Notes under the pieces: generated by a model
What the model was told of the DNA's origin: nothing
Databases searched by the model: none
What the model saw: only the letters and a program-made list of their open reading frames with translations
Made by a program: the position numbers and the translations under genes
Shown: positions 1-6,607 of the stretch, piece after piece
Layout of the letters: each line of letters starts with the position of its first letter
Numbering within the stretch: position 1 is the first letter of the stretch
Assembly (NCBI GenBank): GCA_021107945.1
Contig: JAIORV010000109.1
Location: forward strand, 1-56,018
From: Vulcanimicrobiota bacterium
GTDB taxonomy: Bacteria; Vulcanimicrobiota; JAJTBE01
Length of the DNA stretch: 56,018 nt
Direction: 5' to 3'

Positions 1-92
1 TCAATTCTACAAAGAGGCTCATTATCTTGCTTAATAGCTTAATTCAGTGGTATTGCTCCTACAGATCTGACCTCTAGGCTCTGCTTTCCGTT

Positions 93-1418
93 TCACAACT
101 TCTCATATATTTCCATTTCCGGGTTTCTGCCCGATATGTCATGTCTTGGTTTCAATTTTGCCCGGTATTGAATTTCCTTCATGAGGTGATCCCAGCCTAA
201 AAGGTTCTCGGAATATGTGAAATCACAATTTAATGTAACTATTGTTACTTCCTTCCGTTTTTTCGCAAGATTAATCTTGACTGCGTATATATCCTCCCAC
301 AGTGAGGCATATTTACCATCGTAACCACAGTAAAGAATACCCGATTTATATATTTCCACCGACTGAAACTTTCTTCTTCCCAGGTGATTGCCCGCCAGCA
401 TGATGAAATTAATTAATAAGAAAAGAAAAACAGGTAAAATCCATCCAAAACGGGGAAATACAAGGTAGGAAATAGCGCTTATGAATATTGAAACAAAGAG
501 AGAGATTGCCACATCCTTTGCTGTCAGGTAGATTTCTCTCCATTTGAACTTGGAGAATTCCTGCTCAATTTTTTCCTTTTCAAAAAAATCCTCTCTCTTA
601 TCAAGTTTCTTCCGGTATGATTTAAACTTCCCATGATACTTTTTTGTTTTGAAAAGGATAATGCGAAACTCATCGATGCTTGAGAATCGATTCTCAATAT
701 TCAAACTCAATCCCTTCATCACTATATCACTTAATTCTTTTGAAATATGCTTGCTTAACTTGTGGGGAGGTTCAAATTTGAAAGGATCATCGATGGGATC
801 CTTGCCGGTGAGAAGTTGATGCAGGAGGGCGCATGTACAATATATGTCGGAGCGTTCATCGGTCTGGGGACTCTTGTAAGCCTCCGGGGGCGCGTATCCG
901 GGAGTGCCAAGGTGAACAGTATCATCCATTTTTTCAGGGGAATAAAAACGCGAGATCCCGAAATCGATAAGGTAAATCTCATCATCGGGAGAAATTATGA
1001 TATTATCGGGCTTCAAATCCCTGTAAATAATATCGTGCTTGTGAAGGTAATCCAGCACATTACATAGCTGGAGGATAATCTTTATCGCCTCATGGGGCTT
1101 CAGTCCCCCCATTCTGTTGGATAGCAAATCGCCGGGAATATATTCCTCCACGATATAAAAGTGGCCGTTTTCCTCGAAAAATTCATAGACCCTTGGAATG
1201 TTGGGGTAGTGGAGACTTTCAAGAATCTTGAACTCCTGTTGAAAGGAATAGAGAAGGTCTCGAATCTCATCGGGATCCTTTGAAAGGACAAGCCTTTTGA
1301 GGATAACCTCTTGTTTTTCCTCTGCAATATCAAAGGCAAGGAAGATTTCGCTCATACCTCCCATGCCGACAATATCAACAACCTGGTATCTTCTTTTTAA
1401 TATATCGCCCTTATTCAT
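93..1418 (-). CDS. Membrane-anchored Ser/Thr protein kinase with C-terminal PH-like region
   Basis: A eukaryotic-type (Hanks) kinase of 441 aa that should phosphorylate Ser/Thr on unknown partners at the inner face of the membrane. The N-lobe has a glycine loop (GMGGMS, residues 18-23) and the ATP lysine in VILKR (K41). The catalytic loop reads YRDLKPDN (about 131-138, Tyr in place of the usual His of HRD) and the DFG motif follows at about 150. After about residue 275 comes a charged, possibly coiled segment, then two adjacent hydrophobic helices (about 305-345). The last 80-90 residues (QSVEIYKSGILYCGYDGKYA and on) are beta-rich and resemble bacterial PH-like domains that often follow a TM pair. 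There are no PASTA repeats. No clear ribosome site precedes the ATG. It is transcribed alone, downstream of the t6A genes but separated from them by a tandem repeat. Kinase call is secure; the PH-like call is an inference. Confidence 0.93.
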   Translation of the reverse strand: MNKGDILKRRYQVVDIVGMGGMSEIFLAFDIAEEKQEVILKRLVLSKDPDEIRDLLYSFQQEFKILESLHYPNIPRVYEFFEENGHFYIVEEYIPGDLLSNRMGGLKPHEAIKIILQLCNVLDYLHKHDIIYRDLKPDNIIISPDDEIYLIDFGISRFYSPEKMDDTVHLGTPGYAPPEAYKSPQTDERSDIYCTCALLHQLLTGKDPIDDPFKFEPPHKLSKHISKELSDIVMKGLSLNIENRFSSIDEFRIILFKTKKYHGKFKSYRKKLDKREDFFEKEKIEQEFSKFKWREIYLTAKDVAISLFVSIFISAISYLVFPRFGWILPVFLFLLINFIMLAGNHLGRRKFQSVEIYKSGILYCGYDGKYASLWEDIYAVKINLAKKRKEVTIVTLNCDFTYSENLLGWDHLMKEIQYRAKLKPRHDISGRNPEMEIYEKL

Positions 1419-1476
1419 AATGTTGTATTTAAGCTTTTTTCATTAAGTCCTGTCAATTGTTTTATCAACTAAAATT

Positions 1477-1630
1477 TCGCACCTCAAACCTCGCACCTCA
1501 AACCTCGTAGCTCAAACCTCGCACCTCAAACCTCGTAACCCAAATCTCGTAGCCCAAACCTCGTAGCCCAAACCTCGTAGCTCAAACCTCGTAGCCCAAA
1601 CCTCGTAGCTCAAACCTCGTAGCTCAAACC
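1477..1630. repeat. 14-bp tandem array, 11 copies
   Basis: Eleven back-to-back copies of a 14-mer of type TCGTAGCTCAAACC (variants TCGCACCTCAAACC, TCGTAGCCCAAACC), with no spacers, filling most of the kinase-tsaD gap. Units differ at two or three fixed positions. 14 is not a multiple of 3 and no gene crosses it. Confidence 0.95.
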
Positions 1631-1666
1631 TTTAGGTTTGCTAATCGGCATGTTCCGGGATTACCG

Positions 1667-1690
1667 GCGGGTTTAAAAACCCGCGCTACG
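1667..1690. repeat. GCGGGTTT/AAACCCGC dispersed palindrome, copy 1
   Basis: GCGGGTTTAAAAACCCGC followed by GCTACG. The same 24 bases occur at 50551-50574 and, inverted, near 24847-24870. Just downstream (about 1693-1730) TGGCACGAATTTGGT occurs twice in tandem. It may act as a 3' hairpin for tsaD on the minus strand, but its dispersal argues for a repeat family. Confidence 0.85.
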
Positions 1691-1740
1691 TTGATGGCAC
1701 GAATTTGGTAAAATGGCACGAATTTGGTGAATGTGCGGGG

Positions 1741-2742
1741 TTATACCAGCGATAAATTTGGCACGGCGTCCAGGGATAGGTCGGAAATCATCCCTCTTTT
1801 ATAAAGGAAATATCCCGCCGTTGCTATCATTGCGGCGTTGTCCGTGCAAAGAAGCAGGGACGGAATATGTACATTTATCTTTTGACCCCGGGCTTTTTGC
1901 AACATCTTTTCTCTAAGCTTGGAGTTTCTTGCCACACCGCCGGCAAGTAAAATGTCTGTTGTTTTGTATTTTTTTGCCGCCCTTATCGTTTTTGCCACAA
2001 GAACATCCACAACTGCCTCCTGGAACCCTCCTGCAATATCTGCGGTTTTGGCGTTTTTCCCTTCATCGGATTTAAGATAATATACAACAGATGTTTTCAA
2101 TCCACTGAAAGAGAAATCGAAGTTATCTTTCCTATTCATCATAGCGCGGGGAAAATGAATCTTTTCCGGATCTCCCTCTTTTGACAGTTTGTCTATCAGG
2201 GGTCCTCCGGGATAGCCAAGGTGAAGCATCCTCGCCACTTTGTCAAAGGCCTCTCCGGCGGCGTCATCCCTTGTTTCGCCGAGGATTTCATATTTGCCGT
2301 GATCCTTTATAAGAATAAGCGATGTATGCCCTCCCGACACGAGAAGAGCGATTGAAGGAAACGGGATGAAGCCTTCTTCAAGGTGATTTGCATATATATG
2401 CCCTTCGAGGTGATTGACGCCGATAAGGGGAATGTCCAGGGCAAGTGATATCGCCTTTGCCGCCGCTACGCCAATCAATACCGCTCCCACCAGACCGGGT
2501 CCTGATGTTACAGCGACAGCATCAATGTCTTTCCAGCTTTTCTTCGCCACTTCAAGGGCTTCGAGAAGAAGGGGATTTATTAACTCCAGGTGTTTCCTGC
2601 AGGCAAGTTCGGGAACGACACCGCCGAAATCCCTGTGGATATCAAGCTGGGAACGGATAAGATTGACCAGCATTTTTTTTCCGTCTTCAACCAGCGCAAC
2701 CGAGGTTTCGTCGCACGAGGTCTCTATTCCAAGGATAAGCAT
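1741..2742 (-). CDS. tsaD: tRNA N6-adenosine threonylcarbamoyltransferase TsaD
   Basis: TsaD (Gcp/Kae1, ASKHA fold) moves the threonylcarbamoyl group from threonylcarbamoyl-AMP to A37 of ANN-decoding tRNAs, in the cytoplasm with TsaB and TsaE. The start is placed at ATG 2742 because the family N-terminus MLILGIETSCDETSVALVED begins there and GGGAGC lies just upstream; the longer open frame only adds residues that overlap rimI. The metal-binding HLEGH motif, SGGHTS and GGVARN nucleotide-site motifs are all present. The resulting 333 aa is the normal length. The start overlaps the end of rimI by 19 bases, so the two are co-translated. TsaC/Sua5, the first pathway enzyme, is not in the window. 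Confidence 0.97.
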   Translation of the reverse strand: MLILGIETSCDETSVALVEDGKKMLVNLIRSQLDIHRDFGGVVPELACRKHLELINPLLLEALEVAKKSWKDIDAVAVTSGPGLVGAVLIGVAAAKAISLALDIPLIGVNHLEGHIYANHLEEGFIPFPSIALLVSGGHTSLILIKDHGKYEILGETRDDAAGEAFDKVARMLHLGYPGGPLIDKLSKEGDPEKIHFPRAMMNRKDNFDFSFSGLKTSVVYYLKSDEGKNAKTADIAGGFQEAVVDVLVAKTIRAAKKYKTTDILLAGGVARNSKLREKMLQKARGQKINVHIPSLLLCTDNAAMIATAGYFLYKRGMISDLSLDAVPNLSLV

Positions 2743-3251
2743 ATTTTCTGCTCCCATTCTCTTTTTATTTTTTCGAGCCTGTTTTTGAAAGATCGAAATT
2801 GTATATTCCTTGCAAGCATTATTTCCGCCTCTTCGCCGTTTTGATAGTAATCTTTGCGGTTGCAAATACCACTGAAACCGAATGATCGATAGAGATTCCC
2901 GGCTGGCTCGTTTTTCACACTAACTTCAAGCGTCGCCCACCTGCAGCCATAATCTATCGCCGTGTTTAGCAATTTCCAGGCAAGGAGTTTCCCGATTCCA
3001 CAGCCCCTGAATTCAGGAGAGACGGCAATTGTGGTTACATGAGCTTCATCGCCGACAAACCATGCTCCCATATATCCCGAAAGTTTATTCTTGTATTGCG
3101 CAATGATGTAGCAGGAGTTTTTTTGCGTCAGGTCGTCCTCAAATGCTCTGTCGTGCCATTTTTCATCAAAACAAAGACTTTCAATTTTTCGTACTTCCGG
3201 AATGTCATTGATTGTCATTTTTCTTATTGTTATGTTGATTCTTTTCTGCAT
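2724..3251 (-). CDS. rimI: Ribosomal protein bS18 alanine N-acetyltransferase RimI
   Basis: A GNAT acetyltransferase of 175 aa, of the RimI type that acetylates the N-terminal alanine of ribosomal protein S18. The N-terminal IRKMTINDIPEVRKIE beta-alpha start and the acetyl-CoA loop VSPEFRGCGIGKLL (R-x2-G-x-G) are clear, followed by ATLEVSVKNEPAGNLYRSFGF, the usual RimI motif before the C-terminal strand pair. RimI is very often encoded between tsaB and tsaD, as here. The last residues are charged and run 19 bases into tsaD. Other GNAT substrates are possible, but the neighbourhood makes RimI the best name. Confidence 0.9.
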   Translation of the reverse strand: MQKRINITIRKMTINDIPEVRKIESLCFDEKWHDRAFEDDLTQKNSCYIIAQYKNKLSGYMGAWFVGDEAHVTTIAVSPEFRGCGIGKLLAWKLLNTAIDYGCRWATLEVSVKNEPAGNLYRSFGFSGICNRKDYYQNGEEAEIMLARNIQFRSFKNRLEKIKREWEQKICLSLE

Positions 3252-3269
3252 ATTCAGACCTGTCTGTCA

Positions 3270-3559
3270 TGTCATCCTGAGCGGAATATGATCTTTTCCT
3301 TTTTTGAATAACCTTGGCAAGGACGGGTTTTACATTCTTCCGATGTATTGCTCAGCGAAGGATCTCCAGTCGGGTTCTCCTTTAAAACAGTCCTCATTCT
3401 TTTCGAGGTTTGCTTCTTCCACCATTGACAGGACTTGCTTCCTCCATGCCAACGGGGGTTGAGATTCTTCGCTATGTAAATCCTCGGATACAAGATAATG
3501 TCATCTTTGAGAAAGTCACCGGAGCAAAGTAATTTTTTCTTGTATCGCTCAGAATGACA
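3270..3559. repeat. Dispersed element bounded by TGTCATCCTGAGCG / CGCTCAGAATGACA, copy 1
   Basis: About 290 bp fills most of the rimI-tsaB gap. It begins TGTCATCCTGAGCG and ends CGCTCAGAATGACA, which are inverted repeats of each other (13 of 14). Internal landmarks AGCGAAGGATCTCC and GAGATTCTTCGCTATGT also form an inverted pair, so the whole unit could fold into a long imperfect hairpin. A second copy is at 49673-50063. No gene lies inside. Confidence 0.85.
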
Positions 3560-3624
3560 TGCTCAAGTCTTCATTAAAAAAAATGTTAAATTCGAAAAAA
3601 ATTCTCCGTCCCTCGCGTTGAATA

Positions 3625-4371
3625 TTAACGTTTCTTCTTCTCACCGGGCATTCTTGTTGGCGGGGTTGCATCGGCTCCCCGCATATACTCGGGTGCAAGG
3701 TGTAAAAAATCTACCGTTTTTCCGGCCGATACCATTTCCTTTCCCATGCGCGCAATGACGAGACCGTGGGGAGTTCGGGATTCTTCCGGTGATTTTATGA
3801 ATTCGACATTTAATTCATCATCAAGTCTTTTTTCATAACGAAAGAAAATGCTTCCCGCGATCAACAGAGGCTTTTCAGCAATTTCCCGGTTTTGAAGAGG
3901 GAGTGAATTTATATCCAATTCGTTTACAAACTTGATATAGTCGTCAATGTGTTTTTTTCGATAGTCACCGATTCTATAGAATTTGTCATTCTTCTTTTCA
4001 TAAACGGCAAAGAACACCTCGTTTTTGCGGGCATCCATCGATGGTATCACAATGCCGTCATATTTGACGCCGGATGCCAGGGCATCCAATGTCTGTATCG
4101 GAGCAAGGGGAATATCCATGACCTGCGAGAGTGTTTTTACGGTGACTATTCCAAGCCTGGTTCCTGTGAAGGATCCGGGTCCCCTGGTGATGGCGATTGC
4201 CGATATGTCCGAAATATTCAAATCATGATGATCAAGTATCTCGCTGATCATTTGTGTCAAGCGTATCAACTGTTTTTTGGGCGCGGTTTCTCTCATTTCA
4301 TATTCCTGATTGTCACCGAGAAGTCCAACGCTCATTGTTTCCGTGCAAGTATCAATTCCAAGTATCCACAT
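3625..4371 (-). CDS. tsaB: t6A biosynthesis protein TsaB
   Basis: TsaB (YeaZ) is the inactive TsaD paralogue that dimerises with TsaD and is needed for t6A formation. The sequence opens MWILGIDTCTETMSVGLL and has TRGPGSFTGTRLGI, the diagnostic TsaB signature, about 65 residues in. Start chosen at ATG 4371 (fourth codon of the longest frame), because AGGA at 4381-4384 is 9 bases upstream of it but directly abuts the earlier ATG at 4380. Length is 248 aa, slightly longer than many homologues because of a charged C-terminal tail. It sits 20 bases downstream of tsaE. A 373-bp repeat-bearing gap separates it from rimI, so the cluster may not be a single tight transcript. Confidence 0.96.
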   Translation of the reverse strand: MWILGIDTCTETMSVGLLGDNQEYEMRETAPKKQLIRLTQMISEILDHHDLNISDISAIAITRGPGSFTGTRLGIVTVKTLSQVMDIPLAPIQTLDALASGVKYDGIVIPSMDARKNEVFFAVYEKKNDKFYRIGDYRKKHIDDYIKFVNELDINSLPLQNREIAEKPLLIAGSIFFRYEKRLDDELNVEFIKSPEESRTPHGLVIARMGKEMVSAGKTVDFLHLAPEYMRGADATPPTRMPGEKKKR

Positions 4372-4391
4372 ATATCTCATTCCTATGTTTA

Positions 4392-4859
4392 TTACGTTTT
4401 TTCAAACAATTTATTCAATCCTTCAAACAAGGTACTGTCAAACTTAATTACAATTTTTCTGTTGTTAATATTCTCGCTATAGTCAATATATATTCGAATT
4501 GCCTTCTGCGTGTATGGAAGTTCGAACCTGTCCGCCCATTCTACCAGGTAAATCCCGGTTTCATCAACCATTTCCTCCCAGCCTATGTTTTCCAATTCCT
4601 CATAATCGCCCAACCTATAGAGATCGACGTGATATACGGGTATATCTCCATCGTAAAGCCAGGCTAATACAAAAGTGGGGCTTTTTACCCGATTTTTTAC
4701 TTTAAGACCCTTGCATATCCCGGAGATCAGCGTGGTTTTCCCTGTGCCCAGATCGCCATAGAATAGTATGCCGGATCCCGGGTAAAGGGATTCTCCGATC
4801 TTTTCTCCCAAAAGGAGAGTCTTGTCAGATGAATTTGTTTTAATTTCGATTGTTTTCAT
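4392..4859 (-). CDS. tsaE: t6A complex ATPase TsaE
   Basis: TsaE (YjeE) is the P-loop ATPase that drives turnover of the TsaBD complex. It has the Walker A motif GDLGTGKTT, SPTFVL, and the conserved VYHVDLYRLGDYEELENIGWEE block with the catalytic/metal Asp and Glu residues, then VEWADR. The longest frame begins at 4880, but that ATG has no ribosome site. ATG 4859 gives MKTIEIKTNSSDKTLLLGEK, the usual family start, with a weak AGG upstream, and 155 aa, the normal size. First gene of the tsaE-tsaB-rimI-tsaD run. The start choice is moderately sure; identity is firm. Confidence 0.95.
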   Translation of the reverse strand: MKTIEIKTNSSDKTLLLGEKIGESLYPGSGILFYGDLGTGKTTLISGICKGLKVKNRVKSPTFVLAWLYDGDIPVYHVDLYRLGDYEELENIGWEEMVDETGIYLVEWADRFELPYTQKAIRIYIDYSENINNRKIVIKFDSTLFEGLNKLFEKT

Positions 4860-5242
4860 AAGGGACCTGAATAGTTTCATAAATTAATATAGCGAGAATA
4901 AACCGCTTCTATGGATTATGTAAGAAACTTCCTCCATTTCCTGCTTTCCTCGGCGGTTTTATTCCTGTATTCCTTATCGGGAAGCAACTAAAGTGGATGA
5001 AGGAAGGAAAAACTGTCCAAAGGTAGAAAGTTTTTGCTGATTGTCAAAGATACTTTTCAGTTAAATAAAGCGATAAGTATGAACTCCCCTCGCTATAAGA
5101 GACTTGGCTTTCGTGCCAGGACACCGCTCCTGCAGGGGGAGAACTTGGTGTTTATATTAAACATTTATAAAAAAGGATATCCAGTGGAAGAGTATTAATT
5201 ATTCATTTTACCGGTGAAAAAAATCAAGAGGAGACAGGAAAA
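4860..5242. other. Intergenic region between tsaE and the molybdenum hydroxylase operon
   Basis: A 383-bp divergent gap that must hold promoters for both directions. Apart from the folded leader candidate at 5081-5147 I see no repeat and no convincing coding frame. A 26-codon frame at 4911-4991 lacks a ribosome site. Confidence 0.6.
5081..5147 (+). ncRNA. Structured leader, candidate Moco-type riboswitch
   Basis: About 95-160 bases upstream of the molybdenum hydroxylase operon. CTCCCC (5084-5089) can pair with GGGGAG (5136-5141). Inside, CTTGGC (5103-5108) pairs with GCCAGG (5115-5120) over a short loop, followed directly by ACACCGCTCC. A closing CUCCC/GGGAG helix around a hairpin followed by GACACCGCUCC agrees with my recollection of the Moco RNA motif, and the downstream genes encode a Moco enzyme. 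I could not align it to the family model, so this is a reasoned guess. Confidence 0.42.
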
Positions 5243-6112
5243 GTGAAAAACCTCAAGACATTTTATTACCCAGAAACAATTGATGAAGTTCTTGATATTC
5301 TCAGGGACGAAACGGTGAAAACCGCAATGGTGGCGGGGGGAACCAACATTTCCCTTTCAAATGACACGACGGTGGAGGCACTGGTTGACATTACAAGGGC
5401 CGGTCTTAGCTATATAAAAGAAGAAGGCGGTTATATCGTTATCGGGGCTACGACGACGGTAAGGGAACTTATGGACTCGGAAATCATCAAGGGCATGGCT
5501 GATGGAGTGCTTGCCCATGCTTCTACTCTTATCGCAACACATCCCCTCAGGAATGCCATCACCATCGGGGGAAATATTGTTCAACTTCGTATATGGTCTG
5601 ATCTTCCCACAGTCTTACTTGCACTTGACGCACAGGTGAAAGTAAAGGGTTATGAGGATAGGGTAATTCCAGCTAAGGATTTCTTCGCAAAACATCCTCA
5701 GAAGCAACTTGATCCCGATGAGATTGTTACGGAGATTGTTTTCCCCAAGGCAGCTGAAAAATCAGGAGCTGAATTTATTAAGATCTCAAGAACAAAGGGA
5801 GATTATGCAATCATTTCTCTGGGATGTTACCTGGAATATGAGAACGAAAAATGTACACTGGCGCGTATTGCTATAGGATCCGCCCTCAATTATCCCAAGA
5901 GAGCCAGGGGAGCAGAAGCGATATTGGAGGGTAACGAGATAACGGAAGATCTGGTCAATTCAGCCGCACAAAAGGCGATGGAGGAGATAAAGCCGATATC
6001 CAATATGTGGGGATCAGCGAAATACAAGAAGCAATTGATTAAAAATCTTACAAGGAAAGCTATCCTTTCCTGTAACAAAAAAGCTATTGATAAAGTAGGA
6101 TCTGCCACTTGA
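5243..6112 (+). CDS. Molybdenum hydroxylase FAD-binding subunit (XdhB/CoxM-like)
   Basis: The medium subunit of a xanthine-dehydrogenase-family enzyme. It carries FAD and passes electrons from the iron-sulfur subunit to the final acceptor. The FAD loops VAGGTNISLSNDTTVEALVDI (first part, about residue 32) and LRNAITIGGNI (about 105) match the PCMH-type FAD domain, and the C-terminal CO dehydrogenase flavoprotein domain follows (KISRTKGDYAIISLGC). Start is GTG at 5243 with GAGGAGA about 8 bases upstream. At 289 aa it is of usual size. It is first in a tight operon (27 bases to the [2Fe-2S] gene). No iron-sulfur insertion is seen, unlike 4-hydroxybenzoyl-CoA reductases. Confidence 0.94.
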   Translation: MKNLKTFYYPETIDEVLDILRDETVKTAMVAGGTNISLSNDTTVEALVDITRAGLSYIKEEGGYIVIGATTTVRELMDSEIIKGMADGVLAHASTLIATHPLRNAITIGGNIVQLRIWSDLPTVLLALDAQVKVKGYEDRVIPAKDFFAKHPQKQLDPDEIVTEIVFPKAAEKSGAEFIKISRTKGDYAIISLGCYLEYENEKCTLARIAIGSALNYPKRARGAEAILEGNEITEDLVNSAAQKAMEEIKPISNMWGSAKYKKQLIKNLTRKAILSCNKKAIDKVGSAT

Positions 6113-6139
6113 TGGTAGTGATTAAATAAGGAGGATTCG

Positions 6140-6607
6140 ATGGGCATTGAAATTACGATAAACGGCGAGAAAAAAGTATGGGATACCAAGCCGTCCGAGA
6201 CTTTACTGGACGCCCTTAGAAATCATGGGTACAAGAGCGTGAAGCGCGGTTGTGATGAGGGGCATTGTGGTGCGTGCACGGTCCTTGTTGATGGAAAGGC
6301 GATCAAGTCCTGCGTAATGCTTGCGGGACAGGCGCATAAAAGAAATATTGTGACCATCGAGGGAATCGGAACGATTGATGAGCCCCATCCACTGCAGAAA
6401 GCTTTTGTTCATACGGGAGGAGTACAATGCGGATATTGTGTTCCGGGAATGATCCTGTCCGCAAAAGCACTGCTTGATGAGAATCCCGTTCCCACGGAAG
6501 AAGAAATTAAAACTGCCCTTGATGGGAATTTATGTAGATGTACCGGTTATGTTAAACAGGTGGAAGCAGTGGGGCTAGCTTCAAAAATGATGCGAGGTGA
6601 AAACTGA
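6140..6607 (+). CDS. Molybdenum hydroxylase [2Fe-2S] subunit (XdhC/CoxS-like)
   Basis: The small electron-transfer subunit, with two [2Fe-2S] clusters. The plant-ferredoxin-type N-terminal domain has CDEGHCGACTVLVDGKAIKSC spacing (C-x4-C-x2-C-x11-C, from about residue 38). The C-terminal helical domain has CGYC and CRC motifs (QCGYCVPGMI, GNLCRCTGY) binding the second cluster. 155 aa is the family norm. GGAGG precedes the ATG. Its stop TGA (6605-6607) shares the A with the next gene's ATG at 6607, so translation is coupled to the large subunit. Confidence 0.96.
   Translation: MGIEITINGEKKVWDTKPSETLLDALRNHGYKSVKRGCDEGHCGACTVLVDGKAIKSCVMLAGQAHKRNIVTIEGIGTIDEPHPLQKAFVHTGGVQCGYCVPGMILSAKALLDENPVPTEEEIKTALDGNLCRCTGYVKQVEAVGLASKMMRGEN

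Noticed and set aside
1477-1630. Possible CRISPR array
   Set aside because: Units are 14 bp, directly abutting, with no spacers and no cas genes in the window.
2414-2844. Plus-strand frames over tsaD/rimI
   Set aside because: Shadows of well-identified minus-strand genes.
4911-4991. 26-codon frame upstream of the hydroxylase operon
   Set aside because: No ribosome site; hydrophobic content is unremarkable for AT-rich DNA.
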